Shown: positions 1-7,197 of the stretch, piece by piece
How the letters are laid out: every line of letters starts with the position of its first letter
Numbering within the stretch: position 1 is the first letter of the stretch
NCBI RefSeq assembly: GCF_900112825.1
Contig: NZ_FONE01000028.1
Coordinates: forward strand, 1 to 43,409
From: Nitrosomonas sp. Nm166
Lineage (GTDB): Bacteria; Pseudomonadota; Gammaproteobacteria; Burkholderiales; Nitrosomonadaceae
DNA length: 43,409 nucleotides
Direction: 5' to 3'
Position numbers and translations under genes: made by a program
Notes under the pieces: model-generated
What the model was told of the DNA's origin: nothing
The model's database searches: none
Seen by the model: only the letters and a program-made list of their open reading frames with translations

Positions 1-111
1 ATTTGTACTACCTCAAAAACTGGTCCATCTGGCTCGACCTCTGGATCATCCTCCGTACCGTCTGGATCGTACTCCGTAGAGATAATGCTTATTGAATCTC
101 AAATAGTGTAA
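1..111 (+). CDS. Possible C-terminal fragment of a Ser/Gly-rich protein, cut by the window edge
   Basis: Frame 1 on the plus strand is open from the first base to a TAA at 109-111. It would give about 36 residues, with a Ser/Gly/Pro-rich stretch (SGSTSGSSSVPSGS) followed by YSVEIMLIESQIV. The stop lies directly before the hairpin at 112-146, which is where a gene end would be expected. I do not recognise the family. The reading is uncertain: frame 2 is also open for about 76 bases, and the minus strand gives a short Asp/Glu/Pro-rich frame without a start codon. Only the sequence left of this window can settle it. Confidence 0.35.
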   Translation: MCTTSKTGPSGSTSGSSSVPSGSYSVEIMLIESQIV

Positions 112-146
112 AGCCAAATACACCAATTTTACCGGCGTATTTGGCT
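112..146. terminator. Hairpin between converging reading frames, probable terminator
   Basis: AGCCAAATAC (112-121) and GTATTTGGCT (137-146) are perfect inverted copies, giving a 10-bp stem with a 15-base loop. The hairpin lies right after the possible plus-strand stop at 109-111 and 21 bases past the carbonic anhydrase stop on minus. The plus side is followed by a moderately T-rich stretch. There is no clean T-run on either side, so termination is likely but not certain. Confidence 0.5.
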
Positions 147-167
147 CTTAGTGTTTCTCTGTAACGG

Positions 168-962
168 CTATTTAGTCGACAATACTGCCCGGCCATTTAG
201 ATTTTGAGGCGATCTTGCATTATTGGTGTAAAACCCTTTAAGCTGTTCCAGCTGTGCTGCTGATATCGTAATAGCCTCTGATAAAAGGTACCACTGGACC
301 CCCTCACTACATGGCGGGGTCGTCAAAGAACCAGCTAAAGTATAAAAATCTGGCCTGTTATGATGCATAGGAGGAAGTAATGATGCAGGGTTGATTTGTA
401 TGCCAGTATTTGGATTTTGTCCTTCTTGATGAGGAGTATTATCCAAAATGGTTTGGAATGTTGTATTCTCTTCCCCTATATTAACAGCAACGGCTAACAC
501 TATAATTCTGCCATCATTTCCAATATGAACGTAGTGCAATTCAGCTGGAAATCTTGTATTACCAACGACATGCTCACTTGGCTCATGAAAATGAAGTTGA
601 ATCAAGGGGAAAGATTCTTCCCCGATTTTTAGCTCTCCTGTATAACCCGATGAAGTATTTACTTGCACAGCATGACCGGTATTATTAAATATTGGCGCAA
701 TATCAACGTCATACCAGACTTCTAATTCATTTAATTTTTTTGAATTATCTATTTGTGCTGCAGCGAGATCAACCGGAGATTGATGCGTACCTATGCTACA
801 TTCTGCAAAGGGGTAATTTAGAGGTACTACTGTTTGAGATGGATCCTGAATCGCGCCCCACGTTGACTGCTCTTCATGAGTCCAATGCGGCGCAGCAAAG
901 GTAATACTGTTAAACATGAAAGTAAGTGCAATACTTATAAAAATTATTTTAATCATTCTCAT
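168..962 (-). CDS. Periplasmic alpha-class carbonic anhydrase
   Basis: This is a carbonic anhydrase (CO2 + H2O to bicarbonate + H+), about 264 residues. The start MRMIKIIFISIALTFMF is a signal peptide with likely cleavage near TFA-APHW, so the enzyme should act in the periplasm. The three zinc-ligand histidines are visible in QLHFHEPSEH (HFH) and ELHYVH, and the family block LTTPPCSEGVQW follows. An AAGGAG ribosome site lies 10 bases before the ATG at 962; a GTG at 968 is an alternative that adds two residues. The gene looks intact. In an autotroph it could supply bicarbonate or buffer the periplasm, but that role is inferred. It reads in the same direction as the small secreted protein upstream of it. 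Confidence 0.93.
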   Translation of the reverse strand: MRMIKIIFISIALTFMFNSITFAAPHWTHEEQSTWGAIQDPSQTVVPLNYPFAECSIGTHQSPVDLAAAQIDNSKKLNELEVWYDVDIAPIFNNTGHAVQVNTSSGYTGELKIGEESFPLIQLHFHEPSEHVVGNTRFPAELHYVHIGNDGRIIVLAVAVNIGEENTTFQTILDNTPHQEGQNPNTGIQINPASLLPPMHHNRPDFYTLAGSLTTPPCSEGVQWYLLSEAITISAAQLEQLKGFYTNNARSPQNLNGRAVLSTK

Positions 963-1002
963 TGACACATATCTCCTTGTTATTAAGTAATTTTAGTTGG
1001 GC

Positions 1003-1239
1003 TTAGCAGGTATGTTTTCTGCAGTAATCAACCATTGACGGTTTCTTATCCGTATCAGAATCTTGAGTTGATTGAGAACTTTCTTTTTTTGCTGATGAAT
1101 CAGATGTTGATGAACTAGATTGTGACGACTGTGTTTGCTGGTTTGAATCAGTTGAAGATTTTGATTTATCTGCCCCCGACTCAGCAAAACATGAAACACT
1201 TAAACTCAATATAACAGTCAAAAAAATTTTTTTAAGCAT
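1003..1239 (-). CDS. Small secreted Ser/Gln/Asp-rich protein of unknown function
   Basis: This encodes 78 residues. MLKKIFLTVILSLSVSCFA is a clear signal peptide. The mature part is a disordered-looking Ser/Gln/Asp/Lys-rich stretch (about residues 20-65) that ends in MVDYCRKHTC, with two cysteines that could pair or bind a metal. I chose the ATG at 1239 because GAGGGA sits 5-8 bases before it; an in-frame ATG at 1251 overlaps that ribosome site. The sequence before the signal-peptide Cys is not a good lipobox, so it is probably soluble and exported. I recognise no domain. It lies 40 bases upstream of the carbonic anhydrase in the same direction and may be co-transcribed with it. Confidence 0.7.
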   Translation of the reverse strand: MLKKIFLTVILSLSVSCFAESGADKSKSSTDSNQQTQSSQSSSSTSDSSAKKESSQSTQDSDTDKKPSMVDYCRKHTC

Positions 1240-1409
1240 GATTTCCCTCATCTCTAAAGAATTTTAATTACATTTTTGCTACATGGGCTATGCACAATAC
1301 CATGGAAAATGTTAAGAAAATGTCAAGAAGAACAACTACAATTAGTAATGTTATTGTTAGCAAACGAAGGGCTTCACCCCAAGAGGCAAGAAATTAAGTC
1401 CGCTAGAGA

Positions 1410-1928
1410 CTAAACAATCTTCTCAAGATATTCAATCGTTAAACCGGCAATTTTTGGCTCACCGATACCTACATGCAATGGATAAGCCTCAATTCTGCCG
1501 GTGCGTAGATAACCCCGTCGTTCATAAAATGCGATTAATTCCTGGCGCTGAGAGACCACAAATATGACAAATTTGTGCATTCCCATGTTTTTTATCGCAA
1601 ATTCCTCCGCCTTTCGGAGTACAAGTTTACCAACTCCTTTTCCTTGCAGACTAGGGTGAACTGAGAAAAAACCAATATACGCATGGTCTTCTTCTTGGGC
1701 AACGTAGATACACGAAGCCAGCATGTGTGGTTGATTAACAACAAGAAAACACCCATTGGGGTTTGACATCACGGCTTCTATTTCTTGTCGATTAGTTCTA
1801 TTGCCTTGAATAATATGAATTTCTGTGGTCCAACCTATTTCTCCGCGATAAGTCAGATTAACCAGATCTGATATGGCTTGAGATTGTTCATAGCTTGCTT
1901 TCTCAAGGCATAAAGAAGCAAAATCCAT
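1410..1928 (-). CDS. GNAT-family N-acetyltransferase
   Basis: This is a 172-residue acetyl-CoA-dependent N-acetyltransferase of the GNAT fold. The core is visible as GFFSVHPSLQGKGVGKLVLRK, where QGKGVG is the acetyl-CoA pyrophosphate loop (motif A), followed by a FYERRGYLRTGR stretch typical of motif B. The substrate cannot be named from sequence. It starts 37 bases after the SirB2-like gene. A small hairpin (ACGAAGA 1940-1946 with TCTTCGT 1956-1962) lies in the leader. No strong ribosome site is visible. Cytosolic. Confidence 0.85.
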   Translation of the reverse strand: MDFASLCLEKASYEQSQAISDLVNLTYRGEIGWTTEIHIIQGNRTNRQEIEAVMSNPNGCFLVVNQPHMLASCIYVAQEEDHAYIGFFSVHPSLQGKGVGKLVLRKAEEFAIKNMGMHKFVIFVVSQRQELIAFYERRGYLRTGRIEAYPLHVGIGEPKIAGLTIEYLEKIV

Positions 1929-1965
1929 TATATTTTAGGACGAAGAATTTTTCGCTCTTCGTTTC

Positions 1966-2355
1966 TTACCCGATACTCAATGCAGGACTCTTGGTCAAGG
2001 CAACTAACGCAATATAAATAAATACACACTGCGCTGATACCCAGGCAATGAGTTTTATCCTCCGGGTCTTACCGAATCTCATTGCCACCATGCCAAGACC
2101 GATGTAGAGCAGTAAACCGCCTACTTTAGCACTAAGCCAAGAGTGTTCCAGCGGATTTTGCTGAATAATTATCGCAAGTACAATGGCGCTACTCAGCAAA
2201 ATGGTATCCACGACATGGGGCAGGATTTTTACCCAACGCTGGCGCAGATTTTTTGAATTCTGCATGAGCCAGATGCCACGCAGAAAAAATAATGAATAGC
2301 TGACGATAACGCTACCAACATGAATCATTTTTAGCACTGCATAACTCATGTTCAT
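1966..2355 (-). CDS. SirB2-family integral membrane protein
   Basis: This encodes 129 residues with four predicted membrane helices. The family start is recognisable: a Lys-Met-Ile-His-Val segment, a Gly-Ile-Trp-Leu stretch, and the PHVVDTILLSSAIVLA block seen in SirB2 proteins. The biochemical role of SirB2 proteins is not settled. The start codon overlaps the stop of the upstream CopD-like gene by four bases (ATGA), so the two are translationally coupled and probably work in the same membrane process. Confidence 0.85.
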   Translation of the reverse strand: MNMSYAVLKMIHVGSVIVSYSLFFLRGIWLMQNSKNLRQRWVKILPHVVDTILLSSAIVLAIIIQQNPLEHSWLSAKVGGLLLYIGLGMVAMRFGKTRRIKLIAWVSAQCVFIYIALVALTKSPALSIG

Positions 2356-2837
2356 CCTCCAGGTATCAACCAGCCATGACTACCCGCTACGGCGCCAGCG
2401 ATAGTAATTAAGCTTAATAGCAATAACGTCAGATGCTTACGTTGGATTCTGGCAAATGTTTCTGCAGAAATATTCTTTTGTATAGATGCACTGACTTGTT
2501 GACGCCGGCCTCGGGGCTCCATTACAAACAGCATGATGCTAAACAGCAACCAAATTAATATCATGGCATGCATCCACCAGTATTGCCATTGTGTAAAACG
2601 CTGCCAGGCATCCAGCAGGTACACCATGTAAAAGCCTGTGACGCCAACAAACAATGTGGAAAAACGCGCCTGTGCCGCAAATCGCCTACGGAATTGTGCA
2701 AAAAAATCCATCGCTTCAGCCGCTGGTTTCATGCGTGCCAAGATAGGTAATAGCACGGTGGTTACCATTGCGACACCACCAATCCACAGTATTACACCCA
2801 GTACATGTAATATCCTGGCAAATACAAATTCATCCAT
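2352..2837 (-). CDS. CopD-like multi-pass membrane protein
   Basis: This encodes 161 residues with about four hydrophobic helices. The first helix carries RILHVLGVILWIGGVAMV, a His-containing pattern seen in CopD-like and heme-linked small membrane proteins. A basic loop (about residues 45-60 and 110-130) separates the helices. I cannot assign a substrate; copper transport or a role in cytochrome or heme handling are both possible. It is coupled to the SirB2-like gene by an ATGA overlap. No good ribosome site is seen before the ATG at 2837. Confidence 0.75.
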   Translation of the reverse strand: MDEFVFARILHVLGVILWIGGVAMVTTVLLPILARMKPAAEAMDFFAQFRRRFAAQARFSTLFVGVTGFYMVYLLDAWQRFTQWQYWWMHAMILIWLLFSIMLFVMEPRGRRQQVSASIQKNISAETFARIQRKHLTLLLLSLITIAGAVAGSHGWLIPGG

Positions 2838-2952
2838 ACGATTTCTATTTATTACTAAGTAGATTCAAAAATTCTTGAGTTAAGGTGCTGTTTTTTCGGA
2901 GACTGACCTGATACAGCGTACTCATAAATTATTTATAAGGCACAGCCGCTAA

Positions 2953-3315
2953 TCAGCTATCGATCCTATCAGATGCAGAAGCCCATTCTTCGGCCTCTTC
3001 ATAACTTTTGAAGACTGATACGTTTGCATTGACAAAAAGATTGAAAACCCAGGTTCCCCAGGCTTGCCACTCATCGTCCGTGACAACAGCGACTCGGTCA
3101 AATTCACTGCCATGCTGGCGCATGAATTTTATTTCTTCCCATGCAACATCAACTGTGTAGTCGAGCATGTCACGCCAATCAAATAAAAGATTCGCCTTGC
3201 CATCAAAGTGTGACTGATAAAGTACTTGCTGTTCAAATTCCTTATAGTCACTTAACGTAAATTCACCAATTACCGCAACAATGATTAAATTGTTTTTCTT
3301 TTGAATAGTAATCAT
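2953..3315 (-). CDS. SpoIIAA-like (STAS-fold) protein
   Basis: This encodes 120 residues. The layout matches the SpoIIAA-like family: a beta-strand start (NNLIIVAVIGEFTLSDYKEF), a LLFDWRDMLDY segment, then RVAVVTDDEWQAWG and a C-terminal FKSYEEAEEWAS, which is the common end of this family. The family is often linked to membrane binding or regulation, but its role is poorly known. GAGGTGGA lies just before the ATG at 3315. It follows the EamA transporter gene on the same strand with 86 bases between them. Confidence 0.82.
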   Translation of the reverse strand: MITIQKKNNLIIVAVIGEFTLSDYKEFEQQVLYQSHFDGKANLLFDWRDMLDYTVDVAWEEIKFMRQHGSEFDRVAVVTDDEWQAWGTWVFNLFVNANVSVFKSYEEAEEWASASDRIDS

Positions 3316-3401
3316 GGCTCCACCTCAAATGATAACAAGCCTCATCATAGGCAATTAAATGAGATGGTGCAAATTTTGCTTCCGTGTGAACGGCTATGTA
3401 G

Positions 3402-4262
3402 TTATTTTTGCGCAACAGCAGGTGCCAGCTTGAAACTCAAAATACCGCTTACAGACCCTCCCGCAATAATCAAGCCCATACCCAACCATGCAACAGGTGA
3501 TAAGGCTTCATTCCACAACAAAATACCCCAGAGGCTTGCAAACAGGACAGTACTATAACCTAACGAAGTCACAACCAGCGTAATTCCTCTATGATAAGCC
3601 CGCGTCATGGCCAACTGGGCCAATGTCGCTGTCATACCAATACTCAGCAATAGCATTAAACCATGCCAAGTAATCGGGCTGAATGTTGTAAATAGTAACC
3701 ACACGCCGGTAATCAGCGTGCTGATCAAGGTAAAATAGAACACCACATGCCATTCTGACTCACCCAGATTACCCAATTGCTTGACGTTGATGTAGGCGAT
3801 ACCTGCAAAGAAACCAGAACCTATACCTAATAAACTAGCCACCCAGTGATCATCAGGTAAAGTGGGGCGCAACAGAAGAATAACGCCAACAAAACCAAGC
3901 ACAATAGCCCAGATTAACGGCCAGTGAATGTGTTCTTTCAGAATCAGCGTTGAAAATAACGCCACAAACAACGGCCAGGTATAGTTCAATGAAATGGCTG
4001 TTGCCAAAGGCAACTGTGTAAGGCAGTAAAAAAACATCAATAGGCTAACCAGACCGGTAATTCCACGCCAGCAGTGAATTTTCCAGTGTGGCGTGCGCAC
4101 TGAAAGACGATGATAGCGGATAATCAGATAGGTCATCCATACGCCAAATAATGAGCGATAAAACACCAACTCAGTGCTGGAAAAATAGACTGCACCCAGC
4201 TTGACCAGCACACCCATACTGGCAAACATAAATGCAGCCACTAACATCCACATCGAACGCAT
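3402..4262 (-). CDS. DMT-superfamily transporter (EamA family)
   Basis: This encodes 286 residues with ten predicted membrane helices in two EamA repeats (about residues 5-135 and 145-275). The first repeat has FRSLFGVWMTYLIIRY followed by YCLTQLPLATAISLNYTWPL, typical of inner-membrane metabolite exporters in this family. The second repeat ends GMGLIIAGGSVSGI. The substrate is not predictable. AGGATG lies about 9 bases before the ATG at 4262. It is 43 bases downstream of the Rieske oxygenase gene, on the same strand. Confidence 0.88.
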   Translation of the reverse strand: MRSMWMLVAAFMFASMGVLVKLGAVYFSSTELVFYRSLFGVWMTYLIIRYHRLSVRTPHWKIHCWRGITGLVSLLMFFYCLTQLPLATAISLNYTWPLFVALFSTLILKEHIHWPLIWAIVLGFVGVILLLRPTLPDDHWVASLLGIGSGFFAGIAYINVKQLGNLGESEWHVVFYFTLISTLITGVWLLFTTFSPITWHGLMLLLSIGMTATLAQLAMTRAYHRGITLVVTSLGYSTVLFASLWGILLWNEALSPVAWLGMGLIIAGGSVSGILSFKLAPAVAQK

Positions 4263-4305
4263 TAATCATTCATCCTAAAATATAGAATTATTAAATCAAG
4301 GATGA

Positions 4306-5412
4306 TTAAACATAGGATCCAATTTCGCGTTGCAAAAACTGATGAAAATGCTCCATACCCGCTTCCATTGGCATTTGATAAGGCCCTGTCTCGCTCAAAT
4401 TCTGTTCATATAATGCACGACGACCTGCAGTCATCAATTTACAAATTTCATTATCTTCCAATGCAGTTTCTTTATAAGCCGCTTGTTCTGCTTCTATAAA
4501 ATTAGGTTCAAATAATGCAATTCCTTCCGGATAGTAAAATTCCACCACATTCGTACAACTTTCTACTCCAGTAGGTAATATCGTGCTGATCACTAGGGTG
4601 TGAGGGTACCATTCCAGCATAATATTAGGGTAATAGAGCAGCCATATTGCGCCATGAGGAGGCATTTCTCCTTCAGTTTGCTGCAAAACCTGTTCATGCC
4701 ATTTGGCATACACCGGACTACCTGGTCGCTGTAAGCGCGCATTATCAATGGCAACAGTTTGCACACTGTACCAGTCGCCAAATTCCCAATTGAGTTTCTT
4801 TGTATCTACGAAATGACTCAAACCAGGGTGAAAAGTATCGACATGATAGTCTTCCAGATACACTTCAATGAACGTTTTCCAGTTACAGTGATATTCATCA
4901 ATTTGGATACGATCCAGCATATAATCGGAAAAATCAAAATCCTTAAGTACACCTAGTTTAGCCATATCCTGAGCAACCTTGCGCTTGCCGCTGAACAATA
5001 ATCCATTCCAATTTTGTAGGGGTGTTTTGCTTAAATGAAGACAAGGGTTTTGATCAAAATGGGGAGCGCCCAGCAATTTACCGTCAAGCGCATAAGTCCA
5101 GCGGTGTATAGGGCATACAATATTCTTAATGTTACTTCTCCCTTTCAATAACAGCGCCTGTCGATGCCGGCAAATGTTTGAAAGTAATTCAATACCATGT
5201 TCATTACGTACCAATACCTTGGCATTCTTCATCCATTCGGGTACATAGTAATCTCCAACATTGGGTACCATGATTTCATGCCCTACGTAGCCAGGCCCTT
5301 GATCAAACAGGATGCGTTTTTCAATCTCTAGGATCTTTGGATCCAGGTACCAATCAACAGGAAGTTGTACTGACTTCTCCGTCAGTTGTGAGATCTCAGC
5401 CATGTTAGACAT
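4306..5412 (-). CDS. Rieske non-heme iron oxygenase, alpha subunit type
   Basis: This encodes 368 residues. The N-terminal Rieske domain has the two-His/two-Cys 2Fe-2S ligands in CRHRQALLLKGR and, 17 residues later, CPIHRW (roughly residues 80-105). The catalytic domain has the mononuclear iron histidines in EVYLEDYHVDTFHPGLSH. It therefore looks like a complete ring-hydroxylating or choline-monooxygenase-like oxygenase. No reductase, ferredoxin or beta subunit is adjacent, so the electron donor must be elsewhere. The substrate is unknown. The gene is divergent from the lipoprotein gene. A second in-frame ATG at 5403 is possible. Confidence 0.87.
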   Translation of the reverse strand: MSNMAEISQLTEKSVQLPVDWYLDPKILEIEKRILFDQGPGYVGHEIMVPNVGDYYVPEWMKNAKVLVRNEHGIELLSNICRHRQALLLKGRSNIKNIVCPIHRWTYALDGKLLGAPHFDQNPCLHLSKTPLQNWNGLLFSGKRKVAQDMAKLGVLKDFDFSDYMLDRIQIDEYHCNWKTFIEVYLEDYHVDTFHPGLSHFVDTKKLNWEFGDWYSVQTVAIDNARLQRPGSPVYAKWHEQVLQQTEGEMPPHGAIWLLYYPNIMLEWYPHTLVISTILPTGVESCTNVVEFYYPEGIALFEPNFIEAEQAAYKETALEDNEICKLMTAGRRALYEQNLSETGPYQMPMEAGMEHFHQFLQREIGSYV

Positions 5413-5637
5413 ATTGATATCTTATATTCTCCCAAATAAAAAAATGAGCGGCGAAAATACATGAAAAAACTAAAATTTAAAACCTATTTAAGCAAGTCAA
5501 GAACGAAAAATTCATTGCTTGGCTATAATACCAATGTTAATAGTAAAATATCAGTCTTCACTTTTACTCAGTTATCCGTACAAAATGTAAATTGTACAAG
5601 ATTGAATTATTTAATTAATCAGAAAGAGAGCATCTTA

Positions 5638-7080
5638 ATGAAATCTAGGCAACAGTTAAGAAAAAATTCATGGGCACAGTTAATACCTGCATGGGCACAG
5701 TTAATACCTGCAATATTTATCGTTGGTCTTGCTGCCTGCGACAGTGGTACTGAAAAAACTGCTGGGACAGCATCGACATCTGCAACAACATCAACGGCAA
5801 CAAAAGCCCTGCTTACCGGCCCCGCAACCGGTGTTTTAATCGATTCCCCTGTATCCGGTATTTCTTATGCCGCATCGTCCGGCAAATCCGGTGTGACCAA
5901 TGATCAAGGTATTTTTAATTTCAATCATGGTGACAAAATCGAATTCAAACTGGGTAGTTTGACCCTTGGGAATATACCAGGTTCACAAATTGTCACTCCA
6001 ATTGAATTGGCCAACGGCAACGACAACAAATTACAAAATCTGTTAGTCCTGTTGCAATCCCTGGACTCTGACGGCGATGCTTCCAATGGCATATCCATTT
6101 CTAATGAAACATCCGCTGCAGTCAAATCATCCATCAATCTGGACAGCAATCCTGATACATTTGCGGATTCCGCCAACTTAAAAAGCATTATGGAAGCGGG
6201 TGGTCTTGAGAGCAATGTCAAAACAGCAGAAGAAGCTCGCAATCACTTCCTTTCCCAAGGTGTTGCCCTTCTCAGTGCCCAAATTTGGGTAAGTTACAAC
6301 AACCAAACCGCGAGTGTTTTGCGGGTTGCCGGGGATAATAGCAGAGAGTACTTGCATGGTGATGCCAGACCGGATGATTCATGTGATGAAAATCGGGTTT
6401 GTGGTGGAAAAACCATCTTCCAATCTGGTGTTGAATATGGCGTTGCTGATGCTGTTGATTTTGATAACCGTGGATTCAAACTGGTCGGAAAACCATCGAT
6501 TGATACCAATCTGAAAGGTGGGCTATCCAATCCTGGCCCAACCCGGCGCGTTCGCACTGATGGATTCGAGCTGATTAATTCCGATATTGTAACAGTCCAA
6601 AGAGCACGTGAAAAAAGCAGCGTATTTGGCGAACTCTTCCATATCGCCAAACCGATTCAGTTAAGCGATGAAAATGAGGTTGCAGAAAAAGAAGTCAAAG
6701 AAACCCGCTATTCAAAAATCGACAATGACGCTTCCGGTATCGTGGGTACCTGGGCCTATGACGCTGATGCCATCAAAACACAAACCCTGGTATTCTTTCC
6801 GAACGGAAAATTCATGATGATTGACCCCACAGGCGCTACACAACGAGCAGATCAAGAAAAATGCGGAAAACCCGGTGTTGAATTTGCTTCGTACACTTAT
6901 GACAAAGGTTCCAGCAAATTGAATTTATCGAGCTTCACCTATAATACGAACGGATGCGCTGGCTTCTCGGATCTGGATAATAATACTGCGACGGGATTCA
7001 ATATCAGTTCTGATGGAAATACTGCCAAACTTGACAAGCAAGGCGAAGAATCTGTAACTCTTTATCGGGTTTCTCGATAA
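5638..7080 (+). CDS. Large lipoprotein with a duplicated signal-peptide segment and a lipocalin-like end
   Basis: This encodes about 480 residues. The start at 5638 is chosen because AGAAAGAGAG precedes it and it opens a signal sequence with the lipobox LAAC (Cys 34); the frame runs up to 5461 but that part looks non-coding. The signal peptide holds an exact double copy of WAQLIPA. The mature protein begins Thr/Ala-rich, then has a domain starting GVLIDSPVSGISYAASS that ends near residue 200, and a C-terminal block IVGTWAYDADAIKTQTLVFF resembling lipocalin-like or META-type domains. Outer-membrane or periplasmic location is likely. The function is unknown; similar proteins are often labelled adhesins, which I cannot confirm. 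Confidence 0.8.
   Translation: MKSRQQLRKNSWAQLIPAWAQLIPAIFIVGLAACDSGTEKTAGTASTSATTSTATKALLTGPATGVLIDSPVSGISYAASSGKSGVTNDQGIFNFNHGDKIEFKLGSLTLGNIPGSQIVTPIELANGNDNKLQNLLVLLQSLDSDGDASNGISISNETSAAVKSSINLDSNPDTFADSANLKSIMEAGGLESNVKTAEEARNHFLSQGVALLSAQIWVSYNNQTASVLRVAGDNSREYLHGDARPDDSCDENRVCGGKTIFQSGVEYGVADAVDFDNRGFKLVGKPSIDTNLKGGLSNPGPTRRVRTDGFELINSDIVTVQRAREKSSVFGELFHIAKPIQLSDENEVAEKEVKETRYSKIDNDASGIVGTWAYDADAIKTQTLVFFPNGKFMMIDPTGATQRADQEKCGKPGVEFASYTYDKGSSKLNLSSFTYNTNGCAGFSDLDNNTATGFNISSDGNTAKLDKQGEESVTLYRVSR
5669..5712 (+). repeat. Exact 21-bp in-frame tandem duplication in a signal peptide
   Basis: Bases 5669-5689 are repeated exactly at 5690-5710, and the next two bases continue the period. 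The unit is 21 bp, so the frame is kept and seven residues (WAQLIPA) appear twice. The copies show no divergence, so the event is recent or the locus is unstable. Confidence 0.95.
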
Positions 7081-7113
7081 CCAGGACTGATAATCATCAT
7101 TTAATAACCCTAC

Positions 7114-7145
7114 ATTCACCAGAAGCGATCCTGTTTCTGGTGAAT
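7114..7145 (+). terminator. Hairpin after the lipoprotein gene, probable terminator
   Basis: ATTCACCAGAA (7114-7124) and TTCTGGTGAAT (7135-7145) form a perfect 11-bp stem with a 10-base loop, 34 bases after the lipoprotein stop and 53 bases before priA. The following sequence is AT-rich without a true T-run. It probably separates the two genes. Confidence 0.6.
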
Positions 7146-7197
7146 ATTCAATTACATAAATAATTATTCGAATTAAATTAGCCGCATTTAACTGTCT

